Positions 25,986 through 34,857 of a stretch of 64,000 nt of DNA are shown in pieces; within the stretch, counting starts at the first letter, position 1; the number at the start of each line of letters is the position of its first letter. The stretch is from Pontibacter sp. G13 (GTDB lineage Bacteria > Bacteroidota > Bacteroidia > J057). Both the position numbers and the translations under genes were made by a program. The notes under the pieces are model-generated. The model had not been told where the DNA came from and did not search any database. It worked only from the letters and a program-made list of their open reading frames with translations. Where the stretch lies: contig NZ_CP134696.1 of assembly GCF_031851795.1 (NCBI RefSeq), forward strand, positions 5,704,001 through 5,768,000, in the 5' to 3' direction.

Positions 25986-28900
25986 ATGTTCACCAAAGCT
26001 CGAATTATGCAACGCTTCTTTCCTGCCTCCATGCGTATCGTTCCCCTCGTTTGGGCTTGTCTGTTCCTCCTTTCAAGCAACTCCCTCATGGCCCAATCCG
26101 AAGCAGAACTGCAACGTCAATGGCAGCAGATTCAAGACCAACTCAGCCAAAATCAACTACAAACTGCTTACCAGTCTCTCCAAGATTTTACCGAGACCGC
26201 CAAGGAATCGGGCAATGACCCCTGGATCGTCAAGGGCCTGCTGGAAACAGCCCAAGTACAAGGCCGGATTTTGGAGAATTCCGATTCGGCCGTCGTAGCG
26301 ACCATCACCGCTGAAATCGAGGCAGCTCCTCCTGTCCGAAAAGCGGTCCTCAAATCTGCGCTGGCCGGTGCTTATCAGTCCTACCTGAATGGGCAGCTCT
26401 GGAAAATCATGGAGCGTACGGATACCGATGAACAACCCGCAGATTTCCAGACTTGGGGACTTGCTACCTTTTATCGAGAAATCACCCAACTCTATCTCCA
26501 ATCTCTGGAACCAGTGGAGGAATTGAGGGCTATCCCTACAGCCGAATGGAAACCCATCACGAAGGGACTAGAAGCATCTGCGCGATATCGACCCACGCTG
26601 TATGACCTGTTGGCCTACCGAGCAACAGAGGAGTTTCAAAACATGGTTTCCAACCAGCCCCTGAGCGAAAATGTGTACAGCTTGACGCCGGAGCAGATAT
26701 TGATTCCTGCGGCGGAATTCGTCAAGGTGAAACTGCCGGAACCAGCCAGTTCCAATGTCAATTATGACATCCTGATCGTATTTCAGGAATGGTTGTCCAA
26801 TCTCCTAACCCATCAAAGCGCCTACGCCATTGGAGATGCGGATTTACTGCGGTTGGCATTTGCCAAGCAGTTATTGGGGACTCCAGAGGCTGATTTGCAA
26901 TATTTGGCGACCTGCTCCTACGAGACGCAATTCAACTATGGACACCCGGTCAAGACGCGCTATCGATTTGTCATGGCGCAGGATTGGGTGAATAAGGCGA
27001 GAGCTGTGGACTTGCTGAATCCCGACGACCCCAACCGTGAAGGATTTGCCAAGGCGATGGAATTGATCGAAGAAAACATCGAAGAATTTCCCGGGAGCCG
27101 AGGCAGCGAATTGTCCAAACGGCTCAAATCCGAGATTCTAGCACATGAGCTGCGATTGGGGTTGGAGGCGATCAATTTGCCGGATCAGCCCTTTCGGGGG
27201 AATCTCCAATACCGCAATTTGGAGCGGGTCTATTTTCGAGTCATTCCCTTGGACAATCGCCTCCGTGAGCGAATCCGCAATAGCCGTGATCGGGCACCAT
27301 TGATCGCGAAAGCCAAATACATCGAGTCTGGAATCTATACTTTGCCAGCTGGAGATGATCATTTTCCCCATCGTACCGAGGTGGCTTTGCCCAAACTGGA
27401 ACCGGGGAATTACATTGTGGCAGTTTCAGACAATACCCAATTCTCCGCGGACCGGAATGCCGTTTCTTGGACAGATGTGGAAATCAGCAATCTGACTTAT
27501 CAACTCACCTCCGACACAGGGATGGTCACGGCTTATTTGCTGGACCGATTGACGGGCAAGCCGATTTCTGGTGCCAAAGTGGAGGTGGAGTACCGAGGAT
27601 ATTCCTTCGAAACTCGCAAGAATGAGGTATTCCAGCGCCAGACCTTGACTACCGATAAGCTCGGCAAGGTCGAGGTGCCTGAGAGTGAGGACCAGCGTCG
27701 CTACATTGTCTTCAAATTCCAGCACGGTGATGATGAAATCAAGGCTCAGGCGTATGGAGATTCCCGGAGAGACGAGATCCGCCCCAAGAGCCGGAATGTC
27801 ATTTTTACCGACCGAAAGATCTACCGGCCGGGCCAGCCCATTCACGTCAAGGTTTTGGTTTTCCAGCAGCAGGATGAATCCAGTGCCAATGTCCTTCCCA
27901 ATTCGCCCATCCAGATCATTTTCCGCGATGCGAATGGGCAAGAAATCGAACAGACGGATCTGAAGACCAATGAATACGGTTCAGTCACGCATACCTTCAC
28001 AGCACCGACGGGCGGACTGACAGGAGCGATGACCATCTGGACTCCTTTTGGTTCCACCTCCGTTTCTGTGGAAGAATACAAGCGTCCGACCTTTGAGGTG
28101 ACCTTCGAAGAGGCCGATCAGCCTTGGAAACTCAATGATGAGGTGAAGGTCAAAGGAAAGGCAATGGCCTTTTCTGGCGCACCCATTGGGGCCTCTGAGG
28201 TTCGTTACACTGTGACCCGCAAGGCGAGCTTCCCATTTTGGTGGGGAGGATTCGGTCGTCGCTGGCGTCCGATGCCGAGATCCAAGGCTCAGCAGGTGGC
28301 CAGTGGAACGATCCGTACCGGGAGTGATGGAACCTTCGAATTGTCGTTTCCCGCCATTCCAGATGGGGACATTGACCCGTCCTTCAAGCCGATCTTCCGA
28401 TATGAAGTGCACGCCGATGTGGTGGATATTTCCGGCGAAACGCGCTCCGGGGATCAGGTGGTCAGACTTGGGTATGCCTCTGTGTTGGTGGAGATGAAGG
28501 TCCCAAGTTATTTGCTCAAGGAAGACCTACCCAAAGCCAAGATCCTCACAACGGATCTCAATGGAAATCCCCAATCCGTTTCTGGAACCCTGAGCATCGT
28601 CCCGGTGATCACCCCCGAGATCAATTTTCGCAAGCGTTTGTGGGAGCAGCCCGATCAGCATCTCTATTCCGAACAGGAGTATCGCAAGATGTTCCCTCGG
28701 GATGTTTATGCCAATGAGCAATCTCCCAGTGCATGGAAAGATGGTCAGCCCATCATGGAGGCGCAAGTGACGACTAGCGAAGATTTTGAGTTTGAACTGA
28801 GTGCCTTGACAGCGGCACCCGCTGGGCGATACAAATTGATTTTCGTAACAGATGAGGATTCCCTGCGGACCGAGCAGCTATTTACGCTCGATCAGAGTTT

Positions 28901-31900
28901 CAAAAAACGGCCGCCAGTTCCTACTTGGCTCGATATCCAGATGAGTCAGGAGACTGCGAAAGTCGGCGATACGGTAATCGTACAATTGGTGTCTACCGAG
29001 CCTCAGTTACATGTGCGTTGCCGCCTCGGTCGCAATCGCCAAGTATTGGAGGATCGTTGGGTGGATCTTCAGGGAAAATTCATTTGGAAGATTCCCATCG
29101 AGGAAGCCTACCGCGGAGATGTAGTATTGACCTTCAATTTCGCAGCACAGAACGAATCTCACCTACTATCCAAAACCATTCAGGTGCCTTGGACCAATAA
29201 AGAATTGACCCTGAAATGGGAGACTTTCCGGTCTGAACTCCAACCCGGTCAGGAGGAGACTTGGCGGTTGCGGATCACAGGTCCGGAAGCCGAGGCAGTG
29301 TCCGCGGAGCTAGTCGCCTCGCTCTATGATGCTTCCTTGGATGAATTCCGCGCCAATGACTTCGACCTGAATGTGTATGCTTCCGGAGGATACATTCGAC
29401 AGGTACAGGTGGGAGATTACAACACTCGATACACATCGACCATTTCCAAAGATTGGAATCCCCGATATCGTGTCCCGAGATTCGAATATGACCGTCTCGA
29501 GCTAGGGCTGAATCTGCTCGGCATGCAGTTTTTATTTGCAAAAAATGAAAGGGCCATGATGGCTAGCCCATCGCCGAGCATGGTCGCTGGAAGTGCCCCC
29601 GCAGAATTTGGAGATGATTCAGGAGGAGCCCTGCAGGAACGTGCTCAATCTTCTGAGCAAGAAAGAAAGTACAATGGAGACCTTTTGGGAAATGGGAATG
29701 AAGGGGGGAATCCCAACGAAGTAGGTCATTCGGAGCCGTCCACACCTCCGATGGCCTCAAGGACCAATCTTAGCGAGACAGCCTTCTTTTTTCCGCAAAT
29801 CAGAACCAATGAGGATGGGGAGGTTGTACTGGAATTTACCATGCCCGAAGCTCTTACTCGCTGGAAGTTTTTGGGATTTGCCCATACGCCTGATATGAAG
29901 TTTGGCACACTCACCTCAGAGACTGTCACCCAAAAGGATCTGATGGTAGTGCCCAATGTCCCTCGATTCCTCCGCGAAGGTGATGAAATCAAACTGGTCG
30001 CCAAGATCGTGAACATGTCCGACGTCGATCAATCCGGCAAGGCATATATCAAGATCCTGAAAGCCAGTGATATGACACCGATCGAATCGGAATTGGTGGC
30101 TACGGATACAGAAGTCAGCATCGACATTCCGGCAGGTGAAAGTGTGTCGGTGGATTGGGCGGTGAATATTCCGATGACCTCCGAGGCCTATGTGGTCCAG
30201 ATGATGGCCTCCACCGGCGAACATACCGACGGCGAGGAGCATCTGCTGCCAGTCTTGTCGAATCGAACCTTGGTGACCGAATCTTTGCCCTTTTCGCTCT
30301 TTGGAAAGGAAAAGAAAAAACGCCTCAAATTCGGCAAACTATTGGCTGCTGACGAATCGGAAACGCTCACACACGAGCGTGTAACGCTGGAGGTGACTGC
30401 CAATCCGATCTGGACAGCCGTACAGTCGCTGCCCTACCTGATGGAGTATCCCCACGAATGCGCCGAGCAGATTTTCAGCCGATACTACGCCAATACCCTG
30501 GCGGCACAGATCGCCAATTCAAACCCCAAGCTCCAAGCGGTATTCCGAGAGTGGGAAGCGGCTGGCGCGGACACCGATGCCATGATGTCCAATCTGGAAA
30601 CGAATCAAGAGCTCAAGGCTGTCCTGCTCGAAGAAACGCCCTGGGTCATGGAAGCCCAGAGTCAGGCCGAGCGCAAGAAGCGCATTGCCACACTCTTTGA
30701 CTTGGAGCGGATCGGTCAAGAAAGCCGTGCTGCCGAGCAGAAATTGACCCAGATGCAGAACCCCAATGGTTCCTTCAGTTGGTTCCCCGGGATGCGAGAC
30801 AATCGCTATATCACGCAATTGATCGCCACTGGATTTGGCCAACTCAATCACCTCGGAATTCAGACCTCCGGCAATCCTGAAATCAATTCCATGGTGTCGC
30901 AGGCAGTTGCCTACCTCGATCAGGAAGCCGTGAAATACTATCGCGAAATTCAGGAGCGCGATGAGCCGGAAGCTTATGTGAGTTCATCGCTGGATATCCA
31001 GTACCTCTTCATGCGGTCTCTTCATCAGGAACAGCCACTTTCCGCAGATGCGCAGACGGCCTTCCAGTTCTATTATGATCACGCCAAGGAGAAGTGGACG
31101 GATCGAGGCCAGCAGGCCCAGGGGATGTTGGCACTGGTTTTCCATCGGTACGAGGATCAGGAATTGGCGGAGACCATCGTCCGAGGCTTGCGCGAGACTT
31201 CGGTCATCAACAGCAATCAAGGCATGTACTGGAAGGGGCTGGGCGGTTATCATTGGTACCAATCTCCCATTGAGACTCAGGCCATGATGATCGAGACCTT
31301 CCACGAGGTAGCCAAAGATCTGGAGAGTGTAGAGCAATTGAAAGTCTGGCTGCTGGAAAACAAGCGGACCAATGATTGGGGCACCACCCGTGCTACAGTC
31401 GCAGCCTGCTATGCGCTCCTTATGACGGGACCTAGCGGAATCGAGAGCCAATCTTCCGTGGAGGTGCGAATTGGAGATTACGAGATTTACCCCAAGAAAT
31501 TAGAGGAAACTCAACCAGAAGCAGGAACCGGTTATTTCAAGGAGTCTTGGGAAGGGAGCGAGATCACCTCCGACATGGGAGAAATCGCCATCCGTCGCCA
31601 AGGCAAAGGACTCACGTATGGCGCGGTTTATTGGCAGTACTTCGAGGATCTGGACAAAATCACGGGAGCCGACACGCCGCTGAAGTTGGAGAAGGAGCTG
31701 ATGATCGAGCGGAACACTCCACAGGGACCGAAGCTCGTAGCCGTCTCCCCTGACAATCCCATCCGGACCGGAGATAAGGTCGTCGCCCGAGTCGTCCTCC
31801 GCGTCGATCGCGACCTCGAATATGTCCACCTCAAGGATTTGAGAGCCGCGGGGATGGAACCGGTGGAAGTGCTGTCCAGCTACCGATTCACCAATGGTTT

Positions 31901-32096
31901 GGGATATTACCAGAGTACTCGAGATGCCGCCACGCACTTTTTCTTCGATCGCCTTCGCAAGGGCACTTGGGTCTTCGAATACCCACTCCGAGCGACTTTG
32001 GCCGGAGATTTCTCTGCGGGGATTGCCACGATCCAGTGCATGTACGCGCCGGAATTCAGTGCCCACTCAGCGGGTATACGCGTAGAAATCGAGTAA
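25986..32096 (+). CDS. alpha-2-macroglobulin family protein
   Basis: 2036 residues; the ATG at 26007 is an equally good start for the signal peptide (MQRFFPASMRIVPLVWACLFLLSSN, cut after MAQ). There is no lipobox, so it is probably periplasmic. Landmarks: an N-terminal helical part; a PISGAKVEVEYRG Ig-like domain (~520); the MG2 signature KIYRPGQPIHVKVLVFQ (~610); the A2M domain SETAFFFPQIRTNEDGEVVLEFTMPEALTRWKF (~1260); and the thioester CAEQ (Cys1492) in YPHECAEQIFSRYY, so covalent trapping of proteases is possible. C-terminal QAMMIETFHEV and the domain ending VEIE are usual. No pbpC gene is adjacent. A strong terminator follows. Confidence 0.95.
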   Translation: MFTKARIMQRFFPASMRIVPLVWACLFLLSSNSLMAQSEAELQRQWQQIQDQLSQNQLQTAYQSLQDFTETAKESGNDPWIVKGLLETAQVQGRILENSDSAVVATITAEIEAAPPVRKAVLKSALAGAYQSYLNGQLWKIMERTDTDEQPADFQTWGLATFYREITQLYLQSLEPVEELRAIPTAEWKPITKGLEASARYRPTLYDLLAYRATEEFQNMVSNQPLSENVYSLTPEQILIPAAEFVKVKLPEPASSNVNYDILIVFQEWLSNLLTHQSAYAIGDADLLRLAFAKQLLGTPEADLQYLATCSYETQFNYGHPVKTRYRFVMAQDWVNKARAVDLLNPDDPNREGFAKAMELIEENIEEFPGSRGSELSKRLKSEILAHELRLGLEAINLPDQPFRGNLQYRNLERVYFRVIPLDNRLRERIRNSRDRAPLIAKAKYIESGIYTLPAGDDHFPHRTEVALPKLEPGNYIVAVSDNTQFSADRNAVSWTDVEISNLTYQLTSDTGMVTAYLLDRLTGKPISGAKVEVEYRGYSFETRKNEVFQRQTLTTDKLGKVEVPESEDQRRYIVFKFQHGDDEIKAQAYGDSRRDEIRPKSRNVIFTDRKIYRPGQPIHVKVLVFQQQDESSANVLPNSPIQIIFRDANGQEIEQTDLKTNEYGSVTHTFTAPTGGLTGAMTIWTPFGSTSVSVEEYKRPTFEVTFEEADQPWKLNDEVKVKGKAMAFSGAPIGASEVRYTVTRKASFPFWWGGFGRRWRPMPRSKAQQVASGTIRTGSDGTFELSFPAIPDGDIDPSFKPIFRYEVHADVVDISGETRSGDQVVRLGYASVLVEMKVPSYLLKEDLPKAKILTTDLNGNPQSVSGTLSIVPVITPEINFRKRLWEQPDQHLYSEQEYRKMFPRDVYANEQSPSAWKDGQPIMEAQVTTSEDFEFELSALTAAPAGRYKLIFVTDEDSLRTEQLFTLDQSFKKRPPVPTWLDIQMSQETAKVGDTVIVQLVSTEPQLHVRCRLGRNRQVLEDRWVDLQGKFIWKIPIEEAYRGDVVLTFNFAAQNESHLLSKTIQVPWTNKELTLKWETFRSELQPGQEETWRLRITGPEAEAVSAELVASLYDASLDEFRANDFDLNVYASGGYIRQVQVGDYNTRYTSTISKDWNPRYRVPRFEYDRLELGLNLLGMQFLFAKNERAMMASPSPSMVAGSAPAEFGDDSGGALQERAQSSEQERKYNGDLLGNGNEGGNPNEVGHSEPSTPPMASRTNLSETAFFFPQIRTNEDGEVVLEFTMPEALTRWKFLGFAHTPDMKFGTLTSETVTQKDLMVVPNVPRFLREGDEIKLVAKIVNMSDVDQSGKAYIKILKASDMTPIESELVATDTEVSIDIPAGESVSVDWAVNIPMTSEAYVVQMMASTGEHTDGEEHLLPVLSNRTLVTESLPFSLFGKEKKKRLKFGKLLAADESETLTHERVTLEVTANPIWTAVQSLPYLMEYPHECAEQIFSRYYANTLAAQIANSNPKLQAVFREWEAAGADTDAMMSNLETNQELKAVLLEETPWVMEAQSQAERKKRIATLFDLERIGQESRAAEQKLTQMQNPNGSFSWFPGMRDNRYITQLIATGFGQLNHLGIQTSGNPEINSMVSQAVAYLDQEAVKYYREIQERDEPEAYVSSSLDIQYLFMRSLHQEQPLSADAQTAFQFYYDHAKEKWTDRGQQAQGMLALVFHRYEDQELAETIVRGLRETSVINSNQGMYWKGLGGYHWYQSPIETQAMMIETFHEVAKDLESVEQLKVWLLENKRTNDWGTTRATVAACYALLMTGPSGIESQSSVEVRIGDYEIYPKKLEETQPEAGTGYFKESWEGSEITSDMGEIAIRRQGKGLTYGAVYWQYFEDLDKITGADTPLKLEKELMIERNTPQGPKLVAVSPDNPIRTGDKVVARVVLRVDRDLEYVHLKDLRAAGMEPVEVLSSYRFTNGLGYYQSTRDAATHFFFDRLRKGTWVFEYPLRATLAGDFSAGIATIQCMYAPEFSAHSAGIRVEIE

Positions 32097-32116
32097 TTCT
32101 TCCGTCCGATCTACCA

Positions 32117-32155
32117 ATCAAAGGCCTGCACATCATGTGTGGGCCTTTGATTTTT
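32117..32155 (+). terminator. intrinsic terminator of the alpha-2-macroglobulin gene
   Basis: ATCAAAGGCC (32117-32126) pairs with GGCCTTTGAT (32142-32151), followed by a T-run (32151-32155). It lies 20 bp after the stop and 14 bp before the right inverted-repeat arm. Confidence 0.85.
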
Positions 32156-32168
32156 GGAGATGTGGGAT

Positions 32169-32380
32169 GTGGGCGTGCCCCCGCGTGCTTGGGACCGGGG
32201 CACCCACAAGGGGATGCTCCCTACCTGATGTCTCTTGGGAGGAATACGCGGGGTCGGACCCTTCCGTGCTCGCGATGCTCGGTCTCCGATCAGGAGGCGA
32301 GATATCGCCGCCTCCTGATCGGAGACTCCGCCTGACGGCGGCCACTACAGGCTCCTCACGCCGCCGCAAGCCATCCGCAC
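32169..32380 (-). repeat. family A element, copy A5 (inner edge of right inverted-repeat arm)
   Basis: The reverse-complement counterpart of A4: about 95 consecutive bases identical across the central stem and GAGCATCGCGAG region, and a further run of about 55 bases toward the end. It starts just after the terminator of the alpha-2-macroglobulin gene. Confidence 0.9.
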
Positions 32381-32636
32381 TTTTGCTTGATCTTTTGCCC
32401 GGATACTGCGTCAGGAAATGCTCATTTGGCCACACCAAACTCACATTTCCTTCCTTGTCTCCAAACAAAATCTCTGCGCAAAGCATGTTTTTTTGTCCGG
32501 ATACTGCGTCTGAAAATGCTCACTTGGCCACACCAAACTCACGTTTCCTTCCTTGTCTCCAGTCAAAATCTCTGCGCAAAGCATGTTTTTTTTGTTCGGA
32601 TACTGCGTCTGAAAATGCTGATTTGGCCTCAGCCCT
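32381..32636 (-). repeat. family E tandem repeat (E3)
   Basis: Two and a half units of ~112 bp. Each contains GGATACTGCGTC, GAAAATGCTCA(T/C)TTGGCC, TTTCCTTCCTTGTCTCC and AAATCTCTGCGCAAAGCATG, then a T7-T8 run. The left arm at 22.3 kb carries only about one and a half units, so copy number differs between arms. Confidence 0.9.
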
Positions 32637-32654
32637 CTAAACCCTTCACGTCAT

Positions 32655-33058
32655 CCTCGACGGCAATGGCCTCGGCCCCAGCGATGGAGCCGATCGGGGA
32701 TCTCCCAAGCGCGGAGTTTCATACCATGCGAAAAAAAATGCCTCATCCCGCAAAATTTCGCCGCGGTGGTGCCTGTGGGTCGGGGAAATTTATGCGGGAT
32801 CTCACGCTTCGTGCATGCCGGGGCTGGTTTTTTGCCGGGAGCAGAATAGATCCTGAGCCCACCCTGCAAGCCCCCTTGGCGATTTCCTTGGATGCCATGC
32901 AGGCTCGGGGAGATCCCGGATAGGGCCCCGGCGCACCGGCATTGGCGGAAGCCCTTCCGGCATGACGTGTTGGGTGAGAGGAAAGAATGCCAAACCCAAG
33001 CGCGGAGCCTCATACCATGCGAAAAAAAATGCCTCATCCTGCAAAATTTCCTGGCAGG
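32655..33058 (-). repeat. family F hairpin modules (F3, F4)
   Basis: Two copies of the GCGGGAT...ATCCCGC-type module with A-runs (T-runs on the minus strand) near 32730 and 33025. They are the mirror counterparts of F2 and F1. The second copy has lost its outer arm and joins family B sequence instead. Confidence 0.8.
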
Positions 33059-33338
33059 AGCCGGATTACCCACGGGCCGGGCACCTGCCGGATTTCCGCC
33101 TCAGCGGGAGCCGGAAATCCGGCTCAGCCAAAGATTCTGCCCTGCGGGCGCCCAATCGCGACTCCCGTTGCAGGGACGTGGGATCCCTGATAAATCCCGC
33201 CTCACACTGATACCAACGCGGGGATTTTCAGGGATGAGGCGAAGGGGGGTAGGCTGGATATTTGGAAGCGTGAGCCGGATTACCCAGAGGCCAGTCCACT
33301 TCCCGAAATCCGGCTCAGCCAAAGTTCCTTGTTGATAC
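33059..33338 (-). repeat. family B terminal units and shared ~150-bp linker, right arm
   Basis: Inverted single B units occur at about 33053-33133 and 33269-33326. Between them a linker (CTGCCCTGCGGGCGCCCAAT through GATAAATCCCGCCTCACACTG) is the reverse complement of 21306-21435 in the left arm. Confidence 0.85.
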
Positions 33339-33505
33339 GTGCGGATGGCTTGCAGCGGCGTAAGGGATGGGAATGGTGCGACGTCAGGAGCAGTCCGGAG
33401 CCTTCAGCGGAGGACGGAGCAACGCGAACCCATGGATCAGCCCGGCCCGGCGACTTTCCTGCCGAGCGGGGCCATGCTGCCAAGATCGCCGGGATACGCC
33501 CAAAT
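33339..33505 (+). repeat. family A element, copy A6 (outer edge of right inverted-repeat arm)
   Basis: Nearly identical to A3 in opposite orientation (GGAGCAGTCCGGAGCCTTCA, GAGGACGGAGCAACGCGAAC and the CGCCGGGATACGCCCAAAT end all match). It marks the outer limit of the large inverted repeat. Confidence 0.9.
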
Positions 33506-33658
33506 CCCCAAGATCAGTCTAGCTCCCCATGACCCATCTTCGAAAAGTATAGGATAACCGTGGGATGGTTTATGCGCTGATTGAGCGGGAATGCCCATCT
33601 TTGTTGTGCACAGAGAGAAACACATTAAGATTTAATAGCGAGTTGAGAGGTTTGGGAA

Positions 33659-33687
33659 GGGAGTCAGATGGCTCCCTTTATTTTTTC
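33659..33687 (+). terminator. orphan terminator-like hairpin
   Basis: GGGAG-8-CTCCC followed by TTTATTTTTTC on the plus strand, with no plus-strand gene nearby (the closest ends 1.5 kb upstream and has its own terminator). It could end a short non-coding transcript starting in 33.5-33.6 kb; no promoter was identified. Confidence 0.4.
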
Positions 33688-33740
33688 TCTCGTTTCTCCT
33701 AGGGCAAGCAGGTGGACTTGTCCCGCCTCCCTGCCAAATC

Positions 33741-34760
33741 CTACAAGCGGAACCGATAGTTCACCGAGAGCAGCGCTGAATTCCGTTGTCCCAAAAATCC
33801 GCCTTCCCCTCTGAACATCCAGTGCTTGTTGAGCTGATATTGGAATCCGATCAGCATGTTCCATGCTTGTGCGGGCTTCTTGTCGAGGTTGTAATCGATG
33901 GACACATCGGAAGTATTCCCTCCGTCTACCTTGTCTTGTAAGGCATCGAAAAACCGATCGATGACAATCTGCTGGCCGGGGTTGAGGGTTTCATACCAGT
34001 CCTCCACACTTGCCTGAATCTCGTCTTTTCGTTCTTCTGTGATGCCATCAAATAGATCGTCCAAGGGTACTGTCCCCACCGTCCTTGCATCAATAGATTG
34101 GTACATGGCCCCGACCCAGATTGCCAGATTTTCCCCGCGTTTATTGCGGCTTACGAAGGTATGCCCGATCCGAGGAGAGATGATCGAGGCCCGAACTGCG
34201 TCATCTAGCAAGTCCAAATCCGACCATGAGGTGTTGGCATCTACCGCGATCCAGACAGGCCCTACTCCAAAAGCAGCAGTCGCTCCGAACCCATAGGCCC
34301 ATCCGCTGAGTTCCACTGAGGTTCGGTACTGGAAGGGTTCCTCGATGGCTACCCCGGTCGTGGTATTCCCGTAGGCGAGGATGCCATAGACATTCAGAAA
34401 TGGAAAGATCCAAAGATCCGGACGGAAGTTGAGGACCTGAGAGCGTCCCGTGATCTCGCCGAATTCCAAAAAACTGACATCTACCTGCTCGGAACCATTG
34501 ATTCCGATAGAGAGATTGTCGATTACGTAGTCTTGATTTTGGGCGTAGAAGTTGAGCATGACCCCAGCAGGGTAGGGGATATCAAAACCGCGCTTGAGGG
34601 TTTTTTCTCCCCAGATAGGGAAAACGTATGGATATCCCTGATTGATGATGCTGTCCCGAGCAGTGGAGTCTTTGGGCATCAGTTTGGCGGGCTGCTGGGC
34701 GTGGAGGAGGAGCGGGAAAAACAAGACGCAGAGCAGGAGGATTCGGATACATGCTACCAT
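33741..34760 (-). CDS. outer-membrane beta-barrel protein
   Basis: 339 residues with a signal peptide (MVACIRILLLCVLFFPLLLHAQ). The mature part begins with a plug-like segment (RGFDIPYPAGVMLNFYAQNQ), then alternating strands rich in Gly and aromatics (AYGNTTTGVAIEEPF, WAYGFGATAAFGVGPVWIAVDANTSW) and ends SALLSVNYRFRL with a terminal aromatic-x-aromatic/Leu pattern typical of barrels. A soluble helical insertion (TEERKDEIQASVEDWYETL) lies near residue 225. I recall related conserved proteins in Bacteroidota and Proteobacteria without known function. Its transcription points toward the right repeat arm. Confidence 0.75.
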   Translation of the reverse strand: MVACIRILLLCVLFFPLLLHAQQPAKLMPKDSTARDSIINQGYPYVFPIWGEKTLKRGFDIPYPAGVMLNFYAQNQDYVIDNLSIGINGSEQVDVSFLEFGEITGRSQVLNFRPDLWIFPFLNVYGILAYGNTTTGVAIEEPFQYRTSVELSGWAYGFGATAAFGVGPVWIAVDANTSWSDLDLLDDAVRASIISPRIGHTFVSRNKRGENLAIWVGAMYQSIDARTVGTVPLDDLFDGITEERKDEIQASVEDWYETLNPGQQIVIDRFFDALQDKVDGGNTSDVSIDYNLDKKPAQAWNMLIGFQYQLNKHWMFRGEGGFLGQRNSALLSVNYRFRL

Positions 34761-34857
34761 GATGGAAATTCTCAGACCATCACCAAGTCTCTAGATGGAA
34801 AGGTCGAGCAACCCAACGTATGCAAGCATTTGGGGAAGAGGGAGGAGCCGGTATGGA

